From Epiperipatus broadwayi (taxonomy: Eukaryota > Onychophora > Udeonychophora > Euonychophora > Peripatidae), in the NCBI GenBank assembly GCA_028023455.1, contig JAQFVV010000442.1, positions 386,001 through 450,000 on the forward strand: 64,000 nt of DNA, given 5' to 3'. The translations under genes were made by a program, and so were the position numbers. The notes under the pieces were generated by a model that was not told the origin of the DNA, did not search any database, and saw only the letters and a program-made list of their open reading frames with translations. This document shows, in pieces, positions 12,901-27,900 of this stretch (positions within the stretch are counted from its first letter, which is position 1; every line of letters begins with the position of its first letter).

Positions 12901-15900
12901 TTTTAGAGTTTGAAGGCACCACATTATTAGAAATTCTTAGTAACCGTCACAAACAATGGAGATGTACTCTCAAAGGTGATATTTTAGTCAATGGCCTCTA
13001 TGTGAAGCCTGGAGGACTAGAGAACCGAGTTGCATATGTCATTCAAGATGTCAATTTCAATCCAAATATGAGTGTAAAACAAACACTTCTTTTTCTCAGT
13101 TTAATGAAAAAACCTGGACACAAAGCTCGCAGATATGACATGAAAGGAAGGGTGAGAAAAATATTTTTCAAATACCTTTAAAAAAGAATTAGCTGTGAAA
13201 ATTATATAAAATATTTTTTTAACCATTTTTTTTAAAGAAAAAATATTATTTCAATTTTTAATTAATTTTATTAAGTTATGAATAATGAGATTTCTCATAA
13301 ATTGTTTTAGATTGAGGCATTAATTGATGACCTGCAACTGAGACCCATGGCACAGACAAGAATAAAAAATTTAACAGATTCTGAGAAACGGAGAGTGAAT
13401 GTAGCCTGCCAGCTTTTACTAGACACAGGTAATAATTTGAAGAGGAGGTGCTATTATTGTATTTATGTTGTCTTTATGCTTATATTATAAATGTTATTGC
13501 TATTTTTTAATATTTGTTACAGTTGTTTTTCCATATCATTTAGTTTTTGCACAACCTGAGTTATTGTTTTTGGGAGTTTTCACCAGAAGTCCTGTTATGA
13601 GAATATTCGATTGGTTGAGAAATTTTATACTATATTCTTTACATTTCTCATGATGCTACCTGATTAATTTGTCATTCTGACTATGCCTAAAAATTATATA
13701 TATATATATATATTGTAACCCGATGCCTAGATGATGACTTAGAAGAAAGTATATTGGACCATGTTGCAACAATAAATATAACTAAACTCCAAATATCTAA
13801 GATGACAGCCTTCAGACTCAATCATAAATTAAGATGAGCATACTGAGGGACATTATCAATTTAAAGTCTATTGCCGATAATGTTAACTCTACAATAGTAA
13901 TATTTCTTGCTCACCATATGGATATAACTTATGATGCCTGAGATGGCTAGAATATTTGTTAGTTTGGTCTGGTTATAGTATTGAAGACCCATAATGACAC
14001 CACTAGCAACCCAGGTTTGAACTTATACTCTTTAGTACATATCCCATTAGCATCGAATCATATCTTTGAGGTTCATGAAACACATTGCAATGTTGAGCTG
14101 CTCAACTAACTTGCTGAAATGCATAAATGAAAAGTGAATAAAGTAAAAATATCTGTCAACAACAATTTTAATCCAAGTAATAGTAACATATAAAGTATCT
14201 CCACATCCTCTCGAACAATGGATAGTACAACTTTTAATAAGGCATCTGCATTATTAGATAATGATAAATTACATTATCTTTATTATTAATTAGATAAATA
14301 CACACACAAAAAAAATATTTTTATTATTTCAAATGCCTAATCAAGATTTTAACTACATACTAATAGCAATACATAATGATAGTAGTAATACATGCATCCA
14401 ATTCTTCAATTAGGAATTAGATAATACATAAAAAGAAATATAATATAAATATACATCTTATGTTAGGCAAACAGACATAATAATTAGAGTAGATAGATTA
14501 CTATAAATAAAAAATGATACAGATTAATAGTTATCCAACTAAGAAAAATAAAATATATTCATAATTTAAATTTCCTGTTTTATCAATGAAGTTATATGAG
14601 TTTTAATCCACTTATTACTTTTATACACTTTCTTGATTGGATTGAAGATGAACAAATTAATTTATGTGTTTAAAAGTTGCAAAATAGAGCACAACTACTC
14701 TACTGCATACAAATAGTTTGTAGTATTTTTTCACTGGTTGGTTAATTCATTGATCCCAGATTTTATTGCAGTTTGGTAGCATAATTATCAGGCTTTAGTA
14801 AACTTTCTATTCTTCTTTCTTGGGTAAGGCACACATAGATAAATACATAAAATGGAGCTCGTATGGAGAAGTCATTTTCTTTTTTATACTAGGGAATTTT
14901 TCACTTAAAGATTAAATAACATTACCTTTTTTTGCATGGAGTAGGTATGCCAACCAAGAGATGGACCAATGAGCTTTTAGCAATCCATTCTAGCAAAATT
15001 TAAATCATATGTGTATGATAAATCCATCGTGAATTTAAATAGTAATGCATTATTTATAATATTTCTCCTATTTTTTATATGTAGATTCGCTGTCCAATGA
15101 TATTCTTCACAGTAAAATTTTCTAGTTTACACTTTCTTCCAGCAACATGTATTCTGATATAAATTTAAGACCACAGCCTTTTTTATATGTTATCGAGTGT
15201 TGTTTGAAAAATAACTTAACCACTTTCATCCAAACTTTATGTAAATCTAAATTCCATCTCAATTTTTTATTGTCAAAAAACAGTTTAGTTAACTCTCCTA
15301 CAAATATTGGCTTGTTTTTTTTTGAAACACAGGAAAGAAAACAGATGATGATGATTCATAATTGGAAACAAAAAAGGAAAACAGAGAAAATAAAAAAATA
15401 TTACCCTTTTTAGCAATACAAATTTATTTCAGAACAACACATTTATATAAATGAAATTTAGTCAAACAATAATTCTATTGCAGAATTAATAATTTTGCTT
15501 TCAGTCTATTTTACTTCCTTTTTTCTTTCCAGTGATTAATTTTATAATTAAGTTAATAAAATCCTTTTATTTTCTATGCATAAATATTCATTTCAGATAA
15601 AATGCTAAGATACTCACATGCACAACTTCTGGAATAAACTTAACTCTTTATCTACTGAGCATTTGAATCAATAAAAATGTTATTTATTATTGTTATTCAT
15701 ATTTGATGCTTGTAGCTTGCTATGCACTGCTATTATATATATAAATTATCATTTTTAAACTCTTTTCTGGATTATTGTAATATTTAAATAAATGTTATGG
15801 ACATTCATATAGAAAAAGGTAATCTTCATAATTTAAATTTTGATTTTATTAATGTGTAGCATGCTTTCGATATGTAAAGCATGCTAAGACTTAATAAAAT

Positions 15901-18900
15901 CAAAGTTTAAATTATAAAAACTGCCTTTTCTGTATGAATGCCCATAACATTTATTTAGATAAATATATAAACTATGTAAAAGCAGTCATTATGAATTATT
16001 AACTGCTATGATAATTAAATAAAAAGCTTCTAAATATTAATATTAAATATTTATAGACGTAAATCTTCTTTTATAAATAATTTTCATCTATGATGTAATG
16101 GAGCAAAGTACCAATTAAAAGCAGGCATTGCAAGTGAAATAATGTCATCTACAAATTGTATTTATCTGAATATCTTAAGTTAAAGTATTTAAATGTTAAT
16201 TTTTTAACATTCAAATATGAATATGTGTATATCTATGTTGTAAGTGTATATCTATATCTTGGTTTATGCAGTGAGAGGAGTTTCACCCCTTCATTGAATT
16301 GTTTTTGACATCCATTATATTTACTATCAACATTAGACTTTTTTTTTTTTTTTTGCAATTATTTTATAAATCATTATAATAGCTTTTAAAAACAAATTTG
16401 TCTTGAGAAATGACTAAATCTTCAGTAAAACATTGGCTGGCAGTTTTAATGGAAATTTTTAATATATCTATAAATCAGAATCTCTATAAAGACTTGTGAT
16501 AATCTGACTTCTTTGTTTTAACCATAAAAAAGTCTCTTCATTGGAACTTCACCAAAATATTTCCAAAAACCTGTTTTAATATCTGTATTAACCATAATAC
16601 CAACATCTAACTAGTTATCATATATAAATCATATCACTCCTTCCAAATTTAAGCTTTGTATATGTTGGTATGATTCACATATGATTACAAGTTAGCTGTT
16701 GACATTCATAGTTTATTATATCTAAATAATTGAATAGTTTGTTTGAAAGATTATAAAAATGACTGTTTATTAATCTACTACCAAGCAGTTTATCTTTACC
16801 TGTTGAATGGAGTTTATATAAAATTTCTAGGCAGATTTAATCTCAATGTTTCATTGTTTGCCTTGATAACAGATTATTGACATTCTTATTTAAGCTTTGG
16901 ATATGTTGATATGATTTAATGTAACTTTAAACTATATCAACCACAATTATATATATATTAATGTTATAATGACAGAGTATCAAAATGTAATTATATATAT
17001 ATATATATAATTAGCTGAATACTCTTTCAATGAAGTTCACCAGAATCATAGCTCTCATGCAAAAATAATGTGTGTTGCTTGATTTATACAGTCATGTGAT
17101 ATTATATGCATTTTTATTCAAATTAGTTATTTAAATATTTTACTTATTAGATAACTGGATGTTGTTTTCTTTCTTGTTGGTGACATTTTTATTGATGGTA
17201 ATGAACCATGCCTTTCATTTTTTTTTCTATCATCTGCTCTACACAAATGAGATTGATAGCATGGTACCAAAATATGGACTTGTATTCAGGGTTGTTTTAT
17301 AAGTATTTATGCTGCACTAATTTAATGGAGATATTAGCTTTAGATTTGCCATAGTATACAGCAGTGCGATCTGTGTTACTGCATAAAATTTTATACACAA
17401 TCTGGGATGCTTCTTCCTTTTGTAATTTATCTTTGGTATTATTGATTAATCTATTAAGATTACAGATAGTACAAAAACTAACATTAAATTGTGCAAATCT
17501 TTTTTATTTTTCTTGTTAGTTTAGAAACATAATCCATGCTAATTCGTGGTTTAGTTACAATTTGGGGTTTTATAGTTTGTCTTATACTTTTATATAATTG
17601 TTTGACTATGTTTTCCAAAATATTTTTGTTATAGCCAGTATTATATATATATATATATATCTTAAATGTAGGTCTTGATGTTCTTTTTTCTGTCAGCTTG
17701 ATATTTGCAAAGAATCATATTTCTTTTAAGGTAGCCTTTGGGAATAGCTAGCTTACGGGCCAAATGTGTTCTGGATTGTGAAGAGATCACATCTTTAGTT
17801 TTCTAGTGGTTTTACCATCATTTTATAGCCCAACTTAATTTTTTTCTTTGGTTTAGCAAAACCAAAAACTTCAAACCATGAGATTTATTCTCATGTTCGA
17901 TGGGCCAGTATGCTAGTAAATCACATATCTGAATAATAGTTTCTTCGGAGGCATGTAGCACATCATTCACATATCATTTATATATGATGTTTTGATCTTT
18001 CCATATAAAAATTGGCATAATTTTATCTTCAGTGCTGGATTAGTGTTTAGGCTACCTATTGCACTGCTGGTAAGTAGTCCCAATGGCCATGCCATTTCCA
18101 TTTTGTATAATTTGTTATTGGATTTAGATGTTATATTCTTTACTATCCATTTTGGAATGTCTATAATAATGAAATTGCATTTCTGAAATTGTACCCATTA
18201 TTGTGTAACAGGTTTTGTAAAGTTTTATAGCATCCATGGCATGAGGCAATATAGTTCAATGATGTCTAGTTAAGGCTGATTTATAATTCTCTTTGATATG
18301 CATGTAGATAATTGGATTGTATCAATTTCAAGACTGATTATATAGTAAATTTTCCAAAACCTAACTGGCCCTTTAATGAAACAGCTATGGTGCTAGTAGC
18401 TTTGTAATAGTACGCCCCCTCTCCCAAGTCTACCATTAATTGTAACATGTAAACAATAGATTAATAAATTATCTAAGTGCTGTTTAAATGCACTCCCTCT
18501 ACTGTCTTTATTGCCAGATTTAATTTTTGAAAGTAAAGACATTTACATTTACACTTTCCAGTTTTTTAAAAATTAGCCAATCTAAAAAATGATTTTACTA
18601 AATGTGATTATCCAAATGTGCATAGATATCAAGAAAACTTTATTCAATGCAGCTAATAATTTTAATTTCGCAAGGTAGAGTAAATTTATTATTCATATTT
18701 AATGAGTCATCATCATCATCATTGTTAACAACCATTATCAATCCACTGCATGATGAAGGTCTCTCCAAGTTTAATCCATCTTCTACAATCTTTAGCTTCT
18801 CTTCTCCACATCACCCCTGCACACTTTCTTATTTCATCCACCCATCTCATATGTGGTCTCTTTCTGGGTCTTTTACAATCTCTTGGAATCCTGTTTAATA

Positions 18901-21900
18901 TTTAAATTGTCCATCTATTATCATCTCTTTTAGCAATATGCTTAGCCCAACTCCACTTAAGTCTTTTTAATTTTTTCAATGAGGTCAGTAACACCTGTTT
19001 GTTCTCTTACCCATATATTGAGTTTTCAATCTCTTCTTGTTACTCCTAACATGCATCTCTCCATACTTCTTTAAATGGTCTGAAGTCTCTGTATTGCTCT
19101 TCTATTAAGTGTCCAACTCTCAGATCCATAAGTAAGAACTGGTAAAACACATTTATTAAAAACTTTCTTTTTCAAACACATAGGCATATTTCCTTTTAAT
19201 ATCAAGTTATTTCTACCAAAAGTACCCCAACCAAGTTTAATTCTATGATTAATTTCACCCATTATGTTTCCATCGGTATTAATAATCTGACCAAGGTATT
19301 TCTAGCTGCTAATTTCTTCTAACTCATCATTATCAATCTTTATTTTCATCTTTTGAGAAAATCCACTGAACATTACTTTAGTCTTTTTGTTTACTTTTAG
19401 TCCTTTTTTACTTTCATCTGATAACTCTTGCAACATTTCCTGAAGCTATAAAGCATTATTTGCAAAAACAACTACATCATCTACAAAATCTAAATGGCTT
19501 AAATAATCTCCATTTACTTTCACTCCTCTAGCTTCTCACTTTAATCCACAAAATACTTCTTAATTATCTTGAATAATACAATAAAAATATTGGTGACTGC
19601 ATACCCCATAAGAAGACAAACTACCTGAAGACAATGATATAAGTTCGTCTGTATTGTTATTTACTATTTATTGATTTTCTTCATAGTTTAAATAAAATTT
19701 TCTGTAAAGAAGAAGAAATATCACAATGTGAAATACTTAGGCATTTACTTTAGCCCATCAGTTAGCCTTTCTTAAATCTTTTTGGTTTGTAATTCATTTA
19801 CTTTATTTTTTGGTTGCCTTTAACAGCTTGTGCTGAGATTAGCCCAGATCATTATTCCGCTTCTGATCTCTTGATGCCTTTGTTGTTCCCTTCTTTTATT
19901 TTTCTATTTATTTTCTTCCTACAAAACCAAAATAAAAATTGTTTATTGGTTATCTTAATTCTGGCTTTCTTTTGATATTTTCACATGATGGCGTCTTTTC
20001 TTTCAAATTGTCTAATACATTAATGATTTCTCATTATACACCAAAAACCATACCATCTATTCTCAGTATTTTATTTTGGATTTCTGACAAAATATTTATT
20101 GTCCAATCATATATTCTTTATATTAAGATGCTTTTTCTAATGATTTTAAAAAATAGTTTACGTGTCTGTGCATTACTTTCTAATAAATGTCCCACTTCCA
20201 TAATATCCCTTCAATATAGTACTGCCATGCACATAGTGAATTGAATTAGGGACATTAGAGCAATATCTGCCTCTTCTGGGTTTTCTAACTTATATTCTAA
20301 TCATTTAAATTCCATTTAGATGTAATTTATTTTAATTATCAATTTAGGGTTTTAGTTGTGGTTTTATTATGGCTCAGTACATATAGCAGCACTAGTTAAA
20401 GGTATCATCTTGCTTCAAAATAATGATTTAGCTAAGTTAGCTAACCACATTATAAATATCATCATCATTGCTTATTTGTCAAAAAATCATTTCACTACAC
20501 CAACTTGCTAGTTCTCTTGCTCTTTTCAAAAAGATAAGTATTTACTGTTTTCTTTTACCTTCCACAATACCTACAAATATTTAACAATTTAATTCTTATC
20601 ATTTGTTTACACCAACACATTAACATTACCTACAACTTTTCTTAACTAGTTTTTTTTTTAAATTAATAATTGACCCATAAAGAGTTAAATAAGATAACAT
20701 CAAAATTATTCGTGTTATTATTAAAATTATTTGTGTCGTGGCGCCTCTCCCATCATTCTAGATCCATACCTTGATTAATAAGATGACCTATGTCTATATT
20801 ACAAATGACATATTTATCAAGATTTGAATTTAAAGTTATTTTCATATGCTTTGAAATCAGTGTCATTAATAAAATTGCCCTGCGTTCGTTGACACAGTAG
20901 TAGACTGGCGGACTTAGAGCTCAAAGATCATGGATTGGAGCCCAATTCTGTCAAGTGCTTTTAAACTTCTTATAAACTCCCATGCGATAAAACCATACAA
21001 TAAATAAAATTGTAATTTTAAAATAGATAATTTTTTTTTCAGAAGTCAGTCCCTCCCTTAACATAATTTATTCTAGCATTTCAATATTTATGATCTACTT
21101 GTATGATGAAAGTTTAAAATGAACTGCATTTAATTAATTTATATTCTATTTTCTGTATTATTATTTTTTTATTCGTTAACATATTAATCTATATATTTTA
21201 TTTATGTGGCGGTTTAATGCTAGATTGTTTTTTTTTTTTTTTAGATATTGTTCTTTTAGATCAACCAACTAAAAACATGGACATTTTCGACACCTTTTTT
21301 CTTGTTGAATTTCTTCGACAGTGGGCCACAAGAGGGCGCATTGTTATTATGACGATCCATCCTCCAACATATGAAATATTTACCATGTTTACTAAAGGTA
21401 AATTTAATGCCTTAGTTGTTTTCTACTTATTACAGTAGATTAAATTTACAAATTATGATATTAATAAGCAAATATGTATACAAATATATTGTATAAATGC
21501 TGTTTTATTGAACCTGTCACCAAGTTATATCACAAATTAAAAAAAATTCATATTATATAATATTCAACTTTCCCATTGTTTCCTTATTCAGAGAAGTCAT
21601 AAGATAATTAAAATTATGCTTTAGTTTTTGTGTTGTTGTTTTTTAAATACAAAACTACATTTTATACACATAAAATCAATACTTAAAAGAAAATTAAATA
21701 GATCTTATCTAATTTATTACTTATAAGAAATAAATTTACAAGAAATGGATGAGATGGAAGAACGCAAACAAAGAACTAATCAATTCTACATGGTTTAAAC
21801 TGTGCCTTTTAATCCTCTCCCTGCAGAGGACACTAAATTATAGAAATTCTCCTAGCTTATGCATTGATTATGATTTGAAAAATAGCTTTTTTCTTTTTTA

Positions 21901-24900
21901 AAAAAGAAAAAAATTCTTTAGTTCTTTTTAAAATTTAATCTTGTTACTAAAGATAAAATGAATTATTAAATAATCTTAAATAGTTTATTATTAACCATAG
22001 TCTCTCCAGAATTTTTCTACAAATGAACAGTAAATGAAAACCAAATAATTATTCTGTTAGTTAGCAACTGTTTGGGCCGTGAAATTTTATTACTTTCCTT
22101 ACTTATTTTACCCTCTTATTTAGAATAGCTAAATATCCATTTGTCAAGCAATACATAATATTGTTAGTTAACTTGGTTATAGAGCAACTGTCTAAAAATA
22201 AATATCCTCGTAAGAAAATTTATCAACTACCTGAAAAAATTTCTAAGTCTATTTAGGTTTGAACCACAGTCTGTAGACATGATATCTAAATTTACATATA
22301 AAATTATTTATTAAACCACCAAATTATTTTTCTTTTTTATATCAATGACTGCTTATTAAATAAAATGAATGTGCTACTTAGATTATTAATTCTAAAAATT
22401 ATTTTTATTAAATAGTAACAAGTCAGAAGTCACATGACTTATATATAGCTTGCACTTACTAATATGTAAAGTTAAGAGCGTGCTAATAGCTCTAAACAAG
22501 CTTTTTTTTTTTTATTTATGATAAATGCTACTACAAGAGAAGGCATTCAAATCGTGGTCCCCATCCCCAGACCGGTTTCGACCTATGGGTCTCTTCAGTG
22601 AGGAGTTGGGACATTAGATCTAAAAAACCAACTCAAGCAAATGTAATTTATTACATTATGTTATAGTTATTCGAATTCAGGTGGGAAAGAAGCACATAAT
22701 TTACCTCAGTGGCAATGTCCTATCATATACTATGAGTAAATTCTTTTGGAATTCCAGTTCTTACTCTTTTTCTTGCCTACTCAATAAGTATAATGATCTA
22801 CTTATTAAATAGCAGAAAGGAATTGCCATATTATACTGGTGTAATATACTAATAAAAAGAAAACTTCATTTTAGTTGCAATGGTTTAAGCAGATCATCTC
22901 TTATGCACATATCTGTGGGCTTTATGATTTACAATACTACAGCTCACTACTATTATATAAATTAGATTTAATATTTGTCTACCTAACTATTCACTTCATA
23001 CTAACTATATATCTGCCTATATGTTTACTTATCTATCTACCTATCTGGTTTTCTATCTATCTATTTATTTATGTTTGCAATCATCCTAACCCACAGATAA
23101 ATAAAAGTAGATAGAAGACAGGTAAATAAGTAGTCAGATGGAGGGTATTCATATAGAATTCCAATTTTTATCTTTCAAAAATCTCTTATCACCTAACAAG
23201 TATTTATAATGACCTGCTTTATTAACTAGCAATGAGGAATTGGTATATTATACTGATGTAATATATGACTAAAACTAAACTCCATCTTAGTTTGCAACTG
23301 CTTAAGCAGGTCACCTCTTAAGCACATATCTGTGGGCTTTTTGTTTTATAATACTACAGCTCATTATCATTATATAAATAACATTTAATATCTGTCTACC
23401 TATCCATTTACTTGCATGTCTGTCTATCTATCTATCTGTCTCTATATGTTTATCTTTCTACCTATCTGGTTTTCTACTTATCTATTTATTTATCTATTGA
23501 ACCATTTTACTCCATAGATAGGTAAGAGCAGATAGGAGACAGGTAAATAGGTAGTCAGATGGAGTATATTCTTATAGAATTCTAATTCTTATCCTTTGAA
23601 GATTTCTTCTCACCTATTAAATAATTATAGTGAGCTACTTATTAAACAGCAGTGAGGAATTGCTATATTACATTGATGTAATATACTACTAACAAGAAAA
23701 TTCCTAGTCTGCAAAAGCTTAAGCAGGTTACCGCTTAAGTATATATCTGTAGGCATTTTTGTTTTACAATACTATGGCTTGCTATCATCATATAACTAAA
23801 ATTTGATATCCAACTGGAGATTATACAGTGAAGATGGCAATAAAAAACACGATATTATGAATAAAGCATAAACTAGATCATATAAGGGCACATGTAGAAG
23901 TAGACATAATGTTTCAAATACAATTATATTTTATATACCTGGAGTCTAGATATAATATAGGGAATGGAATACAGATCTTCAAACTCCCTTCAGCCTTCTA
24001 CTCTATCTCATACAACTGATACACATGACCACACACATGTATATTGGAGATCATTTATCTTTTTCACACATGTGTGGCTATGTGTATCAATTGTATGAGA
24101 TAGAGTGGGAGGCTGAAAGGAGCTTGAAGATCTGTGTTCAAATCCTCTACATTAGAAGTAGACATAATAACTTGGAAAATAATTGATAGGAGAATCTTAG
24201 AATAATTATACAAAATAGAGTTGAATGAAGAAAATGTGTTCCAATTCTATGCTCTTAAAGAATAATAAACTGTTATATTTATTGAATGATGACAAATAAC
24301 TAATATATGATAGAAATATACAGACTCTTAGTTTATAATGGAAAATCTGATGCAAGAATGTTTATAAATTCAGAAATTCCATCAGTAAGGTACCAAGTTA
24401 TTTAACAAATGCTCGGAAGCTATTATTAAAAATCAATCCATACTTACTAGCACAGTTTCTTCACATTTAATTGAACTCTTATTGGATATTCTGGTTCTCA
24501 AGAAAATTTATAGTTAGTAATATCATTAAATATGCTTTATCCTACCTTACTAATTGATGACATTCCAAATTCCTACAGAAATCCTTGCATAAAGATTATC
24601 AAACATGAACTAGTGTTCTTTGTAGTTTATATATATGAACATTTTTTTACTGAATAAAAAAGAGCCTTAAAATCTGTCTTATTGTTTATTTTATACAGAA
24701 TAGAGAAGAGTACTGTATATAAAAAAAGAAAAATTAACTATCAAAGACAAAAAGTTGCAAAAAGAATAATTGAATAATAAGATGATGAGGATTTGTGTTC
24801 AACTAGGTATGTCATGATATAGGTTTCAAATCTGGATAAAACTTTAAAATGTGTAAAATTTCAAGAAAATTGGTTCTCTTTTTTTTTCTCTCAAGTATCT

Positions 24901-27900
24901 AGATCATAGCTAGTCCACACAGTCATCAAATTATCGATTGATAAAGAATAGAATAAGAAAGGAAAACCATAAACTCTCACATTTCAGCCTTTGTCTAGAA
25001 TATTATCTTTTCCTTCTCTTGTCATTGTTGATCAATGCAGAAGACATCCTTGCTGCTATGGCAATTTAAAAGTTTACTTTTTTTTTTGCCCACAATTTGA
25101 AACTGATATTTGAATTGATCAGAGAAATGGCTTCAAATAATAAGCAGACTGTAGTTATTCTATAAATGAAAGCAAATTTTATCTTATGTAATGCCATAAT
25201 AAGTCATCCACTTAGTGTTTGAGATATTATGTTCTTAATTTTCCTGTTAATGCAGTCAATTAAAAAAACTATAATTATTGGAAGTTTATATAGATGTCAT
25301 TGAAAATATGACTTCTAAATAGTCACCATTATTATTTTGTAATAAGACTACCCTCATAATTACTTAATTAAAGAGCTTAGGTGACATGTAGAAATTATGA
25401 TGTAATAATACTTATTTTAAAAAATAGTAATGTATATGATAATTAAACAAATGTAAAAAGAAATTTTAATTTAACTATTATTTATGAAAAAATGGAATTG
25501 AAAAGATTTTCTTTAACTTTGATAGTTTTCAAATTTATTTTAGAAATGTTTTCAGAACGGTTTTAGCATTTGAAAAATAAAATAGGATTTCTTGTCTCTC
25601 CCAAGATTCATTTAAAAAATTTAGAGTTGTTATAAGTTTATAATATTTATTTATATATTGATATCAGAAGTTTTCTTTCAACCAAGTGGCTGATACTATA
25701 TGATTAAATTAATATTATACTTGAGCTAAATAGGATTATACTGCATCCCCTATAATAAAAATGACTAAGCTGATAAATGTTTAACTAAACTTTATTTCAA
25801 ATATTGTTACAAGAGATTTTATTTTAAAAAAACTGAAATGATTTTAATACAATTTTCTTTCTTTTTTATAAGTCTGTATAAAAACTGAACTCTTTATTTT
25901 ACTTTTTATTTCTCTCCTTAATGAAATAAATTAATGCAATTTAAAATAAATTTCAATTTTGAATTAAATTCATCACGATTATTAAATAATTTTGTAAATG
26001 CTATTTGGACTATGATTGAAACCAAATTATTTTATTGATAAAAATCATTTCTCTTTTATTTTTTTATAAATTTATTTTTAAAAAAGTTTACCCAAGACTT
26101 TTATTATTAACAGCTCTTTTAAAAAATGTACAAATAATGACATAGAATAATTTTCTATATATATCGCTATGTTATATACTATAACTATGTGTACAAATAA
26201 ATATCATTGTTATTCTTTTTCTTTATTATATTGAAGTGTAAATTCAGCACATGCATTTACAATTGTATTTCCTGTCTATTCTTTCACCCTTATTCAATAT
26301 GCATCACATGTTCAAAGACCTAGAATAAATCCAATGTTAAGATACCCTTTTAATTAACATTTAATAAAATTGTAACGGCAGATGACAATAAAAAATCTAA
26401 ACTTAATTTTTATTTAAAATAAAACAGTAAAAATAAGTTATTAAAAAAATCTTTGATGTCATATTTGAGGAATCATTTCTACCTAAATAAAAGGAATAAA
26501 AAATCTTAATTTGGTTAAATGAAGTTGAATGTTGCATTTATCTTTCTACTTGAGTATTAGAACAGCATATGACTTTTTGATAAAATGGCCATATGACTAT
26601 TTTTATATTCACAATCAAGAGATTATAATTTGAATGAGAATTCTTGAAAATAAAAGCATAAATAATATAGCATAAATCTATTCATAGATTATCCTAGTTC
26701 TGGCAAAAAATGTTACCATGATAATTCACAAGCTAGATCTCTAAAGAATCATTTAAATGAACTTGCAATCAATACCCATCTCATAATAATGCCAATCTAT
26801 TTGTCACATATATAAACTAATAAATATGAAAAATAAACATATTTAGTTTAATTATTTTTCTCAGATCTGCACAAATTCCAAAAAACTTTAATGAAACTTT
26901 TTAATAACAATTAAAAAACTTTTCTGGTCTGTGACCATAAAAACTCAAAAAACAATAATCACCTTTCTCTAATAAAGGATTTAGACAAAATCAAGTTTGT
27001 GCAGTATGTACCACAAATATATTAATACATTATAAATATATATATAGATTATCATTCATTCAAATCCTACAGTTTTCCAATTACTTTTAGGTCAGTCAGC
27101 ATAGCATTAGAAACATATACACAATGGCTATAATTTCCATAGTCCATATATTAATGAAAAAATTGAATTTCCAAAAATTCAGGTTAAAATTTGAATATTA
27201 TGCAAATACAATAGACATATTGATTGCCAACTATACATGATGTATAAATTAAAAAATAGTAGCAATTCTACAGAATTGTGGGAAGGTTAGCCTTTCAAAG
27301 TATTAGTTGATAAAGACTATGAGGATAGTTGAAAGCGCTTCTAAATGGATAAAATTTTTAAAGTTATACTTTACATATATCTAATTACTGTATTTATAAA
27401 TATTCAATTATAAGATTACGTATATTGATTTGAAGAAATACAGATATTGAATTATATTACATATGTAATAGCAGCTTTTAATATCAGATTACAATTGCTA
27501 TTAGTTGAGATTAAAAAAGAAAAACATATGGTAAGAGTTTAATATCCATAATACATTTTTATATATATATACAAAAAGTTAAACTAATATGTGAAATTCA
27601 ACAGTTTGTGAGAGTCCAAAAGTAAAAAAATTATGACTTTACACTAAAAATGTATTTTCAATAACAAGTGAAAAAGATAAGACAGTTTGTCAGATTACTA
27701 CAGTATTACATCAGTCAGGATGGTCAGAATTTAATATTTCTAATATATTTTTGAAAGAAATTGAATTAATCCTTAAATTATATAAAATTCTCAATTGCAT
27801 GAAATAATCCAAATGAAAAAATTCTAATTCTATATTAAAAACTGATTTTCAAGAAATATTTGCTAAATATCATGATAGTTTAATATAACTAATATAATGT

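Noticed and set aside
14005-14035. B-box-like AACCCAGGTTTGAACTT
   Set aside because: No partner A box or defined ends; insufficient for a tRNA gene or SINE call.
22735-23805. CRISPR-like periodic array
   Set aside because: Units are about 420 bp with diverged copies and microsatellite cores; this is a eukaryotic satellite, not repeat-spacer architecture.
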